A DNA stretch of 64,000 bases, taken from contig JAJQOW010000014.1 of assembly GCA_037975125.1 (NCBI GenBank), forward strand, positions 2,629,286-2,693,285, written 5' to 3'. Source of the DNA: Latrodectus hesperus (lineage: Eukaryota > Arthropoda > Arachnida > Araneae > Theridiidae). The translations under genes and the position numbers were made by a program. Positions within the stretch are counted from its first letter, which is position 1; the number at the start of each line of letters is the position of its first letter. Below are positions 37,340 through 54,063 of the stretch, one piece after another. The notes beneath the pieces are model-generated. The model ran no database searches, was not told the origin of the DNA, and was given only the letters and a program-made list of their open reading frames with translations.

Positions 37340-39580
37340 AGATCAATCGATAGAGAGTATATAACAAAACTGATTTAAATTATTGTGTCTTTCTTATATC
37401 AAATAATATTTGTTATTCTTTTCATGTATTACATAGCTTTCATAATGAATTTTTGGTCACAATCACAGAAAGGAAAACTTAAAATGAAATAGAAAAAAAA
37501 GGGCATTTTCTATTTATACATTATGATTTGGTTGTGAAATGTTACATACTTAGAAACTTAATGGTTAAATATAATAAAATTATTAAAACAGAAAAAAATG
37601 GTCAGAAATTCACATTACAAGATGATTCATTTAACAAATATTTAATAAATATTAAATAAGAAGTTACAGTTAATTCAAAAATAAAGATGAAAATGATGAA
37701 ATATTTGAATCATTAAACAATAATCAAATATAAATAATTTCATTTATTTGGATTTTTTGTCACTATGTAATGCTGAATAATTTAATGCCCAGTTTTTATG
37801 ATTAATCCACAGTATTTCTATCTTTAATCTAAGATATTCTTGTCAACAGTAACACTGTAGTTTTTAAAATTGTTTAAACTATTCATAAATTTAATTAAAA
37901 TGTAAAACTGAAAATTCTATTGTTATATTTTAATTAAAACATACTTCATCTATATTCAAATATAGAGATCAGTTAAACATTTCTGCTTACACCAATTCAT
38001 AAGAATTAAAATTTTTGCATGTTTTAGGTCTATTTTTAAGACAGATTGCAAAAGTTCTCATTACATTTCTTACCTTATACTATAAAATAAGTTAAAAAGG
38101 TATTGAATATATTTAACAAACTCAAACTTTAAGGGATTCTAGAATTTTATTTTATCGAATATAATGTAGCATTTTCCTTTTCTAACAACTTTTCTTCAAT
38201 CAAATTACGAAAAATTCACTATGCAAACTTAAAAAGAAAGGAACAAAAGACTTTATCCTCACAGAGCTGGATCTTTTATCTGATCTGTATAAGCCTGGTA
38301 TTTTCCAGAAAGGCATAATTACATTCGTTAGGAGGTGGAAATAGTGTGGGATGCTGCACAAATGGTTAATTAAAATTCTCACATAGAGTACACATGGTGC
38401 ATGGAAGATTCTGTAGCAGACAAGGAAGAATGTGGTTAATTCTCAGAATTTTAATTTTTTCTCCGCTAAAGCAAGTTTGTCGGCTTAGATCTCGAAGAAT
38501 TGCATTATAATATTTTCGCTGCAATTTCACATGATTAATCTAATATTTATTATGTGAGATTGCAAATTAAAAACTATATGTATTTCACAATAGCATTTCT
38601 TAAAAATAAAGCTTATTGTTCTAAAATGCAAGTTTTGATTTACCTAAAAATTTAAGGAATATTTCTATAGTTTTAAACAATTATACAATTTTATAAAAAC
38701 TAATTCATATAAAACTTTTTTCTCATTGAAACTCTTACATGCATACATTATTATACTACTTTCAATCATAATTGGTAATTGATGATTAAATGTCCTCTTA
38801 TTTAAGACATCATTTTGCATTTTTCAAAAAAATATCATTTTTTAATTTATATATCATTATATATTTTAAGATATTTAAAACTTTTTATGCTTAAAAATAA
38901 AATATTTTTATTTTAAATCATGATTTCAAATATTATCTTCAAATTTAGTCATTTATTTTATTAAAGAGAACATATTTCGTATTCATTTATTTTTTGTGAG
39001 AACTCTAAAAGACATTAGGATATATGATAGTATACCACTCCTATACAAAACAGTGAATTTCTAAGATTAATAATTTGCTTACATAACTGATTACTATGCA
39101 AAATCGCCATATCTGGTGTGTGAGGTTATTTATCTATAAGTTCTCTTTAAATACGATAATAATAATATCATTCATAAGCTTATGAATTTTGCTAATATTT
39201 CACATTGATTTGCTATAAAATGATTTCAAAATATCAACTGCGTTTTAATAATTATTTTACAAGAAAATTACGTAAAATTAAACATTTATCATACTCCATT
39301 TGCCCTTATTGCATCCAAAGTAAATAAATTTTGAAAAGTATATAACATAATTTTAACCTAAGAACATGACATTAATTTTTAATTACTTTTCTTACTACTA
39401 ATAATAAAAGTAATTGGCTTTAAAGTAAAAAAGATGAAAATATAAAATAAAAATTTAAAGTTTTCTTTGTCCTCTTATTTAAGACATAATTCTTTTGTCA
39501 TTATTTTGATGTCATTAAGACATCAAAATTTATTAAATTTTAATTATATTACATTTTTTTTATTTATGTATTGTGAACTT
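37340..39580. other. AT-rich stretch, small non-repeat island
   Basis: 38200-38500 is GC-richer and non-repetitive, but I found no exon with consistent splice sites in it. The rest is AT-rich without a gene. Confidence 0.4.
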
Positions 39581-39586
39581 CACACA

Positions 39587-39620
39587 CTCACAGTTACTTT
39601 AATTATTCAGTAACTGTGAG
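39587..39620. repeat. Perfect hairpin with 12-bp arms
   Basis: CTCACAGTTACT (39587-39598) and AGTAACTGTGAG (39609-39620) with a 10-base loop. A further partial copy AACTCACAGTTAA follows at about 39628, so the motif occurs three times within 55 bases. Confidence 0.85.
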
Positions 39621-39641
39621 TTTAAGTAACTCACAGTTAAT

Positions 39642-41420
39642 TTAACCATAAAGAAGTAGAAACAGTTTTTTTAAATAAATATATAAGAGCTGAAAATATA
39701 ACAGTTATTTGTAAAAAAGAATGTAGTTGGTGTAATATAGAAATTAAAACTTTTCATTAAATTAATGCATTTTATGAGAAATAAAATTGAAAATATGCTG
39801 AATTAATAAAAATCACAAAATTTTGATTGAAATGAAACAATTCTAAAATGTAACATATGTATAATCATATGTAATGCGAAATATAAGGAAATATATTTTT
39901 TATTATTTAGTTATAATAAAATAGAAACTCACATGATATTTAATTTTTTTCACATAGTCACGTTATATGAATGACAATTTAATCCTCATATATTTAAAAT
40001 TGATAACGTATTATGTTAAAAGTTGCAAAACCTAGATATTTGTAATGATGTTCACTTAACAAACACATTTTAATGTTTCAAAAACACATCTATTAAAAGT
40101 AAAAATTACATTTTATTAGAATAGCATACAGCGTATATATAAATATTCATGTATCTTAATGAGTTATTATACGTTCATTAATTTATATACTGAATTTTGT
40201 ATGTACATAGTATTCAAATCATTTAAAGAATAATTGGCAAAAAATTTGAATTTCTAATTTAAATTTCAAAAATGAAAATGTTAAGTAAGAATTTGTTTTA
40301 CTTGGAATTCTTTAAAGTACAAAATTACAGCCTTACTTCCCTTTTAAATACTAACTAGTTACAATTCTTTTTAAAAGATTAAAATTACCTAGAATACTTA
40401 TTAGGAAGCAAATTACTTTCGTATCTACAGTATAAACAAAAAAATGTTCAAACCTTCTCTTCTATAAAGATATTTTAAAGCTTCCCGAAGTAAAATGAAA
40501 GTGATGGCAATGTAATTAGATGTTGTTCAAAGCCCTGTTTATCTTACTTGTTAATTATACTGTTTTTAAGAGATGTTTCAGATATATTTAATTAAACACT
40601 ATAAGGGAAAAAATTCTTTTTTGAATGCTTGTTAAGTATGTAAAAAAATAAGCATTTGTGAAATTTGTTTTCAGGCACATATTTACGTAAACAAAAAATA
40701 AAGAATTAAAGGTAAACAAATTTGACTGAATATTTTAATTTTAATAAAATGACATTTGTTTAATGATTGTTTAGTTTTAGCGGTTAGAAGCCGTATTATA
40801 TATGACAAATTTGTAATATCTACCTCATATAAAACAACATTTTATCAAAGAATTTATCAGCAATTTTTTAGAGGATAAATATTAAAATATAAAGTGATAA
40901 TCACAAATATGTTTTCCTGTTGTTATCTTCTTAGTATAGGATTTATTTTAATTATTCATATAAATGTTGGAAATAAGCATTATTTATCTTCAAATTAAAT
41001 ATGTGATTTTTGTAAATTTAATTACATATTTCAGAAGTATTTCAGACATAAAATTCACAAATTGAAGTGCGGATGCTGGAAATATAATACACCAACCATT
41101 ATTTCAATAAACATCTACCGCAATTTAATGTTTCTAAAAAATTTTCACTACGTAAATTGTTCTCTGAGTTTTTTGACAAATATCTTTTTGTTATTAATAT
41201 GTAATATAGCTCGTCATTCCCTTTACAAATTTAATTACGTAAGAGATTGAGATTTGCACTTAATGTACGAGTTCGATATGATTTAAGTTAAAGAATTCGA
41301 TATTAATGTATCTACAACAATCCACATATATGTAGAATTTTAGGTTTATTTGCAAATGTGCTTAATTTAATTTCAATTAATCCAAGGATAAACATGTACT
41401 CACGAAATGAAGATTTAATT
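39642..41420. other. AT-rich stretch without gene
   Basis: No gene seen up to the TA that marks the Tc1-like insertion. Confidence 0.5.
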
Positions 41421-41424
41421 TATA

Positions 41425-41452
41425 CACTGCTCAAAACAATTAAAGGATATTG
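41425..41452 (+). repeat. Tc1-like left terminal inverted repeat
   Basis: 28 bp, exact inverse of 42885-42912, preceded by target TA. Confidence 0.95.
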
Positions 41453-41659
41453 CTGTTTTAGGTGGATCTTGTGGCTGGGAAACTTTTTAGCTGATTGATA
41501 CGTGGTCGACAGATGTAGTAGGTTATACGAGAATAAATTACACATGTTTGGCAGAAAAAAATGCATTTTATTGCGACTTTGTGTATAAAAGGAAAAAAAC
41601 ACAATTTGTGCATTTGAGAAAAAAGAATAAAAAAGGTGTTGTCTTCAAAGGAAGTCATT

Positions 41660-42660
41660 TTCAGTATGGGGTATGGTTTCCACAGACGGCCATCAACGTT
41701 GAACGCCTTTGAGGCATGGAGTCAATGAGGCTATTAATCATGAGTTAGGGTATTCTGTCCCACTCTTCCAAAAGAGCACTTCCCTGTTCTTGGTAAGTTT
41801 GTGATGGTGGTTGGTGACCAGCAACTCGTCTTCCCAGAGCTTCCCAAACATGTTCAATTGGATTCATGTCTGGAGAACACGCTGGCCATTCCATTCGTAT
41901 GATTCCTTCCTTGAAAAGGAAATCCTACACCAGGTTAGCACGATGTGGCCTGCAGTTATCGTCCATTAAAATGAAGTCATCTCCGATTGCTGCAGCGTAA
42001 GGGACTACAATAGGTCTGAAGATTTCATCCCTATATCAGCGACCAGTCAGAAGTCCATTTTGAATGATATAGAGGCCTGTGTGCCCGTCAATGGAGATGC
42101 CACCAAACACCAACACTCCCCCACCACCAAATCTGACACTTTCGTGCACGAACGCTGGATTATTCCTACTGCCAAGGTCCTACCAGATGAAAATACGCTA
42201 ATTATCAGGATGAACAGAAAAACGGTATTTGTCAGAAAAAAAACATTGCTCCATTCATTTCTCGACGATGTCTTGATGTTATTTTAACACCTACCATCGG
42301 TCGGCGAGCATACAGACCTACACCATGGAGCCGGTTTCGGACAGCCTGAGTTGAAACCGTGGTGTCAGTAGCCGAGCGAACATGTTGTTGGAGAGGAGTA
42401 GCGTTCATATTTCGGTGTCTCCGAGCCATTAACACTAAATAATGATCTTCATTGGGCGTTGTTGACCGTCTACGACCTTGCTTTGGTCTTCCGCCTGCAC
42501 TTCCAGTCTCCAAAAAACGGTTCCAGATCCTGGAAATCACACTTTGTAACACTCCAATGGCTTGTGCTACTCCGGCTTGAGTTTTGCTCCCTTCTAACCT
42601 ACCAACAATTCTCCAAGCTTCTAAATCGGGTAAATGACTTCACTGAGACATCGTACTCAT
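41660..42660 (-). pseudogene. Tc1-like transposase, degenerate
   Basis: Minus strand. The frame begins at ATG 42660 but meets a TGA within seven codons. From about 42620 the N-terminal helix-turn-helix part reads well: QAGVAQAIGVLQSVISRIWN, then RRRSTTPNEDHYLVLMARRH and STQAVRNRLHGVGLYARRPM. After GAMFF (42240) the frame shifts in a T-run. The catalytic domain then reads SDKYRFSVHPDN (first Asp), PAFVHESVRFGGGGVLVFGG, FILMDDNCRPHRANLV (second Asp) and WPACSPDMNPIEHVWEALGR (Glu), the D...D34E pattern of Tc1. Stops lie after HPDN, in the LTGR region and after ANLV. The protein belongs to the paired-like HTH plus DDE_3 transposases. Confidence 0.9.
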
Positions 42661-42884
42661 CGAAACAAAGCAGTCACTGAATACTGATCATCCTTGTATT
42701 CATTGTCTTTTATTCAGTTGAAAGTCAAATTTCATTGACTACCACTGAAGTGACGTTTTTGACGTCGAACTCAAAATTAGCATACTCCACAGTTTGAAAA
42801 TCAGAAAAATTTTCCTTTGTGATTCTCTTCTTCCATTTTCAGCAAAAAAATTTTCGTTTATATCTTTATTTTATGTAAAACTTA

Positions 42885-42912
42885 CAATATCCTTTAATTG
42901 TTTTGAGCAGTG
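42885..42912 (-). repeat. Tc1-like right terminal inverted repeat
   Basis: 28 bp, exact inverse of 41425-41452, followed by target TA. Confidence 0.95.
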
Positions 42913-42976
42913 TAGTTACTGCTTACAAAATCAGAGGATTATAATCAGTTCATTAAAAAAATATCTAACATATTTC

Positions 42977-43087
<111 letters not shown>

Positions 43088-43089
43088 AT

Positions 43090-43690
43090 TTTACACCAAA
43101 AATTTACTTAAATGTAATTAAAAATAAGTTTTATAGTGGATATCTAGTCAACTCGTGAAAATTTTGCGAAGGAAATAAGCAAAAATTAATACTATGGAGA
43201 AAATGAATAAAAAAGGACGCAGATTGTACAAATATCATTCGTGTTAATGCATTTATTGTTTTCCAGATTTTTAACTATGATTTCCATAAGTCTTTAAATT
43301 AATACTTCGATAGTTTATCAGAAAATCTGAAATGAATTGTTTTTCAAAAATGGGAATTGTTTAAGAAAATTTAATTATTTATAACAAATAAAAATTGTAT
43401 TTTAATGAATTTTAATGAATAATGATGCTAATCCTTATTAAATCATTAACGTAATATAATATTTTTAAGTAAATTAAGCAAATTTTAGATATAAATATGT
43501 TTTCTAAATACATAAATATTGATTAAAGGAAGTTTACTGTTTTAAATTTTAATTTGAATATGCCCAAAAATAAACTCAAATATATAGTTAAGAATTTCAT
43601 TTTACAAGAAAAACTCATCAACTATTAATATTATGTATCATTTCAATTTTACAAATTATGTTATATTTTCTTTTGACTAATGTAACTTTG
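43090..43690. other. AT-rich stretch without gene
   Basis: Nothing recognised. Confidence 0.5.
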
Positions 43691-43699
43691 CCAAAGATT

Positions 43700-44240
43700 T
43701 CAAAAGTCAGGTAATTTGATGGTATGCCAAGATAAATGTTCCGCAAGTGACAAAACCGCTTTTCAGAGAAAGTGCTAAAAATCCATTTCCCTTTCGCTTT
43801 TCTCTTGAAGGGCTTAAAACTGTTCTTTTCCTAGTATAATACATCATTTTAATCCAGCATAAGCGGTTTATATCGATTCTTGCTCCAAGCAAAAGAGCTA
43901 TTGCTGACTATAAATTTATTCCGAGATGACTAGACGTTAAAAATAAAAACCTGGCAATGGGTGAATGAAGGAGCAAGGAAGACTATCATAAAGAATAATA
44001 AACATCTCGTTGAAAACGCAACAAAATATAAGGAACTGAGGAAAATAAGCAACACTACAATCCAAATAAACCACGCTTCATCGCAGTTCACTATGCTGAA
44101 GAAAAACAATCACTGTTTATTTTTGGCAATTTATTTAAAGAAATATGTGTCACACAATTTAAACCCGAGTCCCATAAGCGTGTTATTATGAGAGTCGTCA
44201 CAGAACAAAGAAAGAAACGAATCTCTTTATTGCCCCGTTA
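43700..44240. other. GC-richer non-repeat island, status unknown
   Basis: Less AT-rich than the flanks. A plus-strand frame from about 43938 to 44191 (TWQWVNEGARKTIIKNNKHL onward) is open for about 85 codons but has no ATG at its start. A minus-strand frame at 43707-43892 also lacks an initial ATG. Neither has convincing splice sites. It could be a decayed gene, a conserved non-coding element or chance. Confidence 0.2.
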
Positions 44241-44249
44241 AATAGATTT

Positions 44250-46910
<2,661 letters not shown>

Positions 46911-46912
46911 AT

Positions 46913-47576
46913 AGTATATTTTGTAAAATACAATAAAAAATGTCAAATAGAAAATAGTACTTTGAAAATACTAACTGGAAAACAATACATTAAATATACT
47001 AAATGGAAAAAATTACACTGAAAATACTAATGGAAAACAGTACATTGAAAATATTTGGAAAACTTTCAACGAAAAATATTTAGAAACATTTCAAGGAAAA
47101 TATTAACGAAAGATATAAAATGGAATGAAGTACCAATATGGCCAGCTTCTTCGGGGGTGTTGACCACATTGGCACAAATTATGGCTTTTCTGCAATGACC
47201 CAAGATAGAGTCTTAAAGAAGCCAGTACACCCCAAATTATGGCTTTTCTGCAATGGCCCAAGACATAGTCTTAAAGAAGCCAGTACTATTGGGGTGTACT
47301 GGCTTCTTTAAGACTATGTCTTCGGCCATTGCAGAAAAGCTATAATTTGTGCCAATATGGTCATCACCCCTGATGAAGCTGGCCATGTTGGTACTTCCTT
47401 CCATTTCATATTTTTCTTTGAAATTTTTCCAAATATTTTTCTTTAAATTTTTTTTTCCAAGTATTTTCAATGTATAGCTTTCCATCTAGTATTTTCAACG
47501 TATAGTTTTCCATTTATTATTTTCAATGTACTATTCTCCATTTGGCATTTTTTATTGTATTTCATAAAATATACTT
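46913..47576. mobile_element. Foldback-type element with long inverted repeats
   Basis: About 664 bp made of two inverted arms: left about 46913-47232, right about 47291-47576. Outer ends read AGTATATTTTGTAAAATACA on the left and its near-inverse on the right. The outer parts hold a ~27-bp subterminal motif (GAAAATACTAACTGGAAAAC type) repeated about four times per arm; the inner parts carry the shared GCAATGGCC..., AGTCTTAAAGAAGCCAGTAC sequence. In the left arm this inner 58-bp block is tandemly duplicated (47175-47228 and 47233-47286). TTAAT occurs next to both ends (46908-46912 and 47577-47581) and may be the target duplication. No protein is encoded, so this is a non-autonomous foldback/MITE-like element. 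Confidence 0.85.
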
Positions 47577-47674
47577 TTAATTATATCTTGGTAATACTAT
47601 TTTAGCTGCTTTTGCGCTAAATGTATTGCTAAGAATAAATGTCTTGTGCTTTTCAGTTCTGTATCTAAACTTGC

Positions 47675-47845
<171 letters not shown>

Positions 47846-47849
47846 CTTT

Positions 47850-50800
47850 AAAAACATTATTTAATGTAAAATGATTGAAAAAAAGAAGCCTATTCAGTTT
47901 TAAACTTCTTATACAAGAACTTATCTGAAAATCAAAAATATCTCATTTTAAAGGATTTAATGGAGACATTTCGGTTTTTCAGATAAGCTCTTGAATAAGA
48001 AATAAGATTTAATATTATTTTTGCTACATATTTTCTTCTGATTTGAAATTGGGAAGTAAATAGTTGTAGGGGTTTTTCATCTTCTGAACAAATAACAAAT
48101 AAATATTATTAAAGACACAGTATAATTCAAAATTTCTAAGTTATAAACTCGCTATATAAATAATGAAAGTTATAATTTGGCATGCAAGATGTTAATATTA
48201 TTAGAAAGAGTAAGTATTTCCGATATTCTCTTGTATAAAAATACTCTCGATTATTTGTCTTATAAAGGATATATTCTTCATTCGTTATGAAAGGAAATCA
48301 AAATATAAATTTTGTTAAACGTAGAGTTGAAGACTGTTGAAAGTTAAAAATCCAAAGTTTGTTTTAAATATTTGGCATTTGAAGCTCATTGTACTTTGTG
48401 TAAAAAAATATGTAGAAACTAAAGAAAAATCAGTATTACAAATAAGATAATTTTTTATTGAAACTTTAGATTGTAGAATATTATCATAATATGTTGAAGA
48501 CCCTTTTGCTAAACTCAGCTTAAGCAAATATATATTGTAATACGTCAATTAATTGTCGAGATGTATGAAATTCTCTAGTTAGTTTTAAATTGCTATGAAT
48601 TGAATAAACTTTTAAGGCTGCATTGCAGATTCCTCTTATTCATAGAATATTTTTATCAGTTCGTGATTACTCCTTAAGAGACATTTTCTTTTCTGTTTAC
48701 ATTTAATCTTGAAATTATGTGCTTAATACTGATTTTTATTGATTTCTTTTTAGAAAATATGTTTAGGTGTAAATGTCATGCTGCTGCATTTAATTATAAA
48801 TGAATGATTTGTTGAGAGGAATCAGAAAAAACAATAATTTATGAGTTGGTCAAATACAGCAGACATTTGGAGCTGAGGAATTAAAAATAATTAAATTGCC
48901 GCATAAAATATGAATTGGAAAGGGATGAAATCATTAATTTTAATACGAATAAAAAAAGTTATCATTCCTATTTAAGTTGATTAATTTTTCTAATATTTTT
49001 ATAACAAATGTTTTCGTCTTTAGCAATCTAATTTAATAAATTTTATATTGTATGGTTCGTGGGGATTAGTTTACATTTATTTTGTAGAGAAGCTAGTTTG
49101 AAAAATGTTTCTTAATACAACACACAAAATAAAAGTTTATAAATTCCACACATTTGAAATGCATGCCGATGTAAAAGTATTCTAAACAATTTACTTTCAA
49201 GATTTCTTTTACATCTTTTTAATGGAATTGAGGTATAAAGTGATTATATTAAGATAAAAGTATATAAGATTACTAAGAGAAAATAAGTTTTTATCACATT
49301 ATATTTCTCAAGGATCAGATTTAGTATCAATTATGCAAATTTTGTTCAATTAACGATGCTAAAACTACCATGGCTAGTGAAAAATTATTTTCAATTATGT
49401 ACATTTTCAATTCATAAGCAATGTGTGTATGTTCAAAATTGACTGTACTTTAGAAATATTTTACAATTCTAATACAAACTTCTTCAATTAGTTATTTCGT
49501 ATTTCTTTATTTTTCCTACCTGTTTACATACACATAAAATTTATTAATAAAAAATATATTGATACAAACTCTTATTTTTTGAATATTTCTCATTCCTATA
49601 TTCAGTATAAGAATATTTTAAAAAATATTTCATACTAGCCATTTCAATTATAATAATCACTCCAGTTATAATAGTCATCCCAATTCTCTTAAAATTAGAA
49701 ATTTTAAAAAAATTACCATATCACTTTAAGGATTCATCTTAGTTTGAAATCCTAATAATAATAGCAGAAAACAAAAATTTTTAGTAACACTTTACAATAA
49801 ATTTATTATTGTCTTAACTTAAATAAACGAATATATTGAACTCAACTGTAGTGACTACGATCAGAAGCAAAATGTAAGTAAGATGTCATTTATACAGAAA
49901 CACATGAAAAATTAGAAATAAAATCTTTTTGTTTAGTGTTAACGTGCAAAGTATCAAGTAGCGTACATTTTATGATATTTATTTAGAGGTTTCTGCTATT
50001 CAAACACACAAATGTGGTTTGCAATTTTGAAAAGTTTTTTTGTTTTTTTAATCTGTTACTGCTGTTTATTTTTATTATATTCTGTATTCGTTTCCTTATT
50101 CTTGTTTTTCCTCTACCTATTCCTTGTATTTTATTAAAAACAAAAAAAATATCATGTTGAAACATGTTAAAGTTTAAAGAAGCCTGTTGTGGATAAAAAA
50201 TCAGCTAATATTTATGGCAAAAATTTAAAAAGATTAAAAATAAGTTTATCCTTTATTTTAAAATATCATTTTTTGCTTAAATGAAACAGTGCATTTTTTT
50301 TAACTAAAATAATATGGAAATTCTGTCAAATTGTTTTTGTTCAGATTATATCAATAAAGTATACAAAATAAAAATAGCTCATTTGTTGAAGAAGAATGGA
50401 AATTTCGAAACTAAAGAATAAAACAAAATATTTTGCTCTGAGCGAAAAATTAATCTGAGATAAAAATAAAAATAACTCCGGTTATTAAGAAAATAGCTTA
50501 TTACAGTTGTTACACAAGTATTTATGAAAATATTTGAAGTTTAACAGAATTTTTATGCACACATTTAAAATTTTGATATGGTGCTAGATAATCGTAATGG
50601 ATTTCTGAAAAGAATTAAAACGTCTTAAAACTTCCGTGCATTAATATTCACTTTAAAATTTCCAATAGTACAATCTTTCTTTCAGAAGCCCTGTAATTGA
50701 CAATATGACTTAACAAAGAACTGTAAAACAGACAATCCATAAATCCTTCAAATACACATTTCAATCCATATACGTATGTCTAAATGAATATACTGTTTGT

Positions 50801-53784
50801 CATCTGCAGTTAGGGAGTATAAAAATACACCTAAGATTTAATTTCTAAAGAAAACGAGGACACATTAAAAATGTCAAATTAGTATGCAACACTGCATTGC
50901 TTGTTATCAATGCAGCTCAAAACATTTACAACTTTGTTTTGAAATCTGAATATTGCCTGATGAGAAAACTTTTATTAAGAAAGGACTCTTTAATAGAAGT
51001 TGAATCATTTTCATAAATCACGAGAGGATAAGAAAGAGGAAGTTCAATTTGTTATTCAGAAAGATGTGCAGGTAAATCAGAAGTGCTGTATTATTCTCTG
51101 TCGCTGACTAGTGTCTGAAAGCTGAATTTTTTTGCCAGAATCGTGGTCTTAAATAATGTCAAATACGAAAACGAAACTAAAGTACCTCATCAATCAAAAC
51201 TCACACTAAATTAGTCCACAGAAAATAATTTGTACCTCTTTTCTAATTCCTGCTATTTTTCCAAGTAATCTAGAGCTCAAAAACATGTTGCTACTTTCTG
51301 AAATTATATATGTATATTTTAACCACTTTGTCAGACAAATAAATTTGATTGTTCTTTATTCGTAAAACTTAAATGAGCAAATATTTCATAAATGTTAGTA
51401 TTAGCTAACAGAAATTGATAAATGAATTTCTGCATTTTAAAATTCCCTACAATTGTTATGATATACATCAGATTAAATGTTGCATTTTGTTTAAAATATA
51501 AGTTTAGCTGCAATGAGAACAGGATATTTTTTACATTTGCTTAAAAATTGTGCTTTTATTATAAAACTTTCTTCTGAAAAAACTTATAAGTCTATAAATT
51601 AAATTATATAATAATTCTGATACATTTCATAATGGATAACGGTGTCATCAAAAGTTAGGGGACGTGAAAATAAATTACTAATCCAACGTAATCCAACGTA
51701 AATAAAAAATATTTACGTTTTTCAATCTAGTAATGTTTAAACTTAGTTTTAAAAAATTAGAACTAAAATCATAACAAAAAATTAACCGTAGCGTATATTA
51801 TGTCACTAAGGTGAATGTTCAAAATTGTGGAATCTTTATGATGTAATATGACAAACATAGTTGCATATTATAAGATCCGTTATACATGTAAATACGAACA
51901 TAAGGAGAGTCAAGTTTGTAAGGAAGTTTAAAAGCATCCTTGAAAAACCATTTTAAACAACTTATTTTCATTTCTTATTTTGAAGAATTCAAAAAGTTTT
52001 AACTGAAAAATGTTACATTCTACACATCCAAATGTTCTCCAAAATATCTGAAACATCATTATTCTGATTTTAGACACTTTTATTAACCCTTAAAATATTT
52101 CGACTATTTCGACATGATCATAACTAAGAATATTTGAGATATATTGAAATGAATTATTTTAAAATTTTTATCTTTACTACTCTGTGTTTCTATGTCTTTT
52201 TCATAGTCGTTCAGGATCAGTCATGTGAATTATTTTCAGGATTTTTTGAGAAACTGGTAGCATCAATTTATATGTGTTTGCGTGCTGATAGGAATTCTAC
52301 TTAATAATTGGTAAGCACTTAATCTGGTTCAAATGTCATTTAATTGGGTTCAATATGATTTGCATCAAAGCTATAACAACTAATATAAGAAATACATTTG
52401 GTTTTAATTGAAATAATGAATATTTGAATTTTAATTGAATAATTGAAATAATAAATATATGAATTTTACCCAATTGTAATTTCACTACATTAAAACACAT
52501 TTTAATGCATGCTATTATTTCTATCTTATTTTTAACATGGATATAAGTTCCTGATTGAATGACAATATATTTAAGTTTATAAACATTAAAAATAAGAAAA
52601 TTTAATTAAATTTTCTTCCATGTAAGCAATAAAGTTGTAACTGTTTTTTAAAATAATTCTAAACAAGGAAAATTTACTTTAGTAGTTTATATATAATAAC
52701 TTTTTATAGTCATTGAAAGGATATAATTGTCAAAAGAGAGAATTTTGCCTTCCTTTTACTATTTAAACCTCAACCAATCTGAACAAGTTAACATATGCTC
52801 TTAAACAACATTCCAGTCTCACCAGATTGAAATCAAGCTGCAATCAATTTTTTCCATCAATTAGGTACTCAAAACAATAGATTTATATAAGATCGTAAAA
52901 TGAGTAAAAAAAATTATTCTGACACTCAGCATGCATGAAAAATCTCTCTAATTTTTGGAATTTTGGAAATCTGTGTTTAGATGGATAAACTCACATTTTC
53001 ATATTCAAGACTCAAATGCTAGTACAATAGCTCAGAATATTTTAAAATTAATATTTTTCAATAAATTTGTTTCAAGTACTTAATTTCTCCTATACTTATT
53101 TATAAATTATTTTCATATTCCTATTCATATTTCACTCTCCTATACTATTATTTTCATTTAATATTTGTTTATGATTTCACTAATTAAATACACCTTTATA
53201 TTAAGCAATGAAATCAATAGAATGAAAGGAAATTTGTATGAAATTTATGATATGAAATTACTAGGCTACTAGAAGATAACTTTTTGGGCAAGTCTATATT
53301 TTTGAAGAACACAATGTTAAATGAGTTTCGTACTTAAATAAAATAATCACATAAAATAGATCACCTGAATGAAGCCTTGTAAGTACATTTTCAAGACATT
53401 CTAAACATTGAAATAAAACCGCGTAAAATGCATACATCATAAAATCAAATATTTTTTGTTTCATTTATATGTTTCAAAATAAAACAAAATCTCAAAACAG
53501 AGCACCCTGAATTAAATTACATATTTACATGATAATTGATTAAAAAATCATAAGAACATTTGCAAGAAATTATTTTATTGTAGTGTTTTATAATATCATA
53601 ATTGACCAGTATAATTTAATTCTTTATGATCTTAATTTTTTTGCAATTTTTATCTTATTATACGTTGTTTAGTGTTATTGGTGTAATTTATAACACTCTG
53701 TAAATAATAGCCGGAAGCTAATTATGAAGAAGAGTGAGCAAAGGGTTTATCAGCTAAAAATGTGATTTCATTTCAACACACATA

Positions 53785-53785
<1 letters not shown>
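47850..53785. other. Long AT-rich desert
   Basis: No gene, RNA gene or mobile element recognised. 50870-51170 is slightly GC-richer, with a donor-like GTGCAG^GTAAAT at 51072, but no open exon matches it. AATCCAACGT is doubled at about 51681. Confidence 0.5.

Positions 53786-53877
<92 letters not shown>
53786..53877. repeat. (TA)n microsatellite
   Basis: About 92 bases of TA repeat. Confidence 0.98.
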
Positions 53878-53878
<1 letters not shown>

Positions 53879-54063
53879 CATTATACAATAATGAAGCAAA
53901 ACAAATATCCCACAAAAACAAAATCATGTTTTTATTTTTTGCATACTCTAAAATAAAATTATCGATCTTTTAATTTAAAAGACACATGTGGATTCATTCT
54001 TCATACAAAATGTTTCACGTATACATAAATAAAGCAATTATTGACAAGTGTCTCTCTTTTCAG

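Larger units (their letters stand above)
41425..42912 (-). mobile_element. Tc1-like transposon, full length, inactive
   Basis: 1488-bp element with perfect 28-bp terminal inverted repeats (left 41425-41452, right 42885-42912) that begin CACTGCTCAAAACAATTAAA, flanked by TA on both sides (41423-41424 and 42913-42914). TA target duplication and 'CACTGCTCAAAA' ends are typical of Tc1-like elements. The transposase lies on the minus strand and is broken by stops and a frameshift. Intact ends mean it could have been mobilised by a relative's transposase. Confidence 0.95.

Noticed and set aside
42060..42680. Plus-strand frames across the Tc1-like element
   Set aside because: Antisense shadows of the degenerate transposase.
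47237..47485. Minus-strand frame of 82 codons
   Set aside because: Lies inside the inverted arm of the foldback element and has no coding features.
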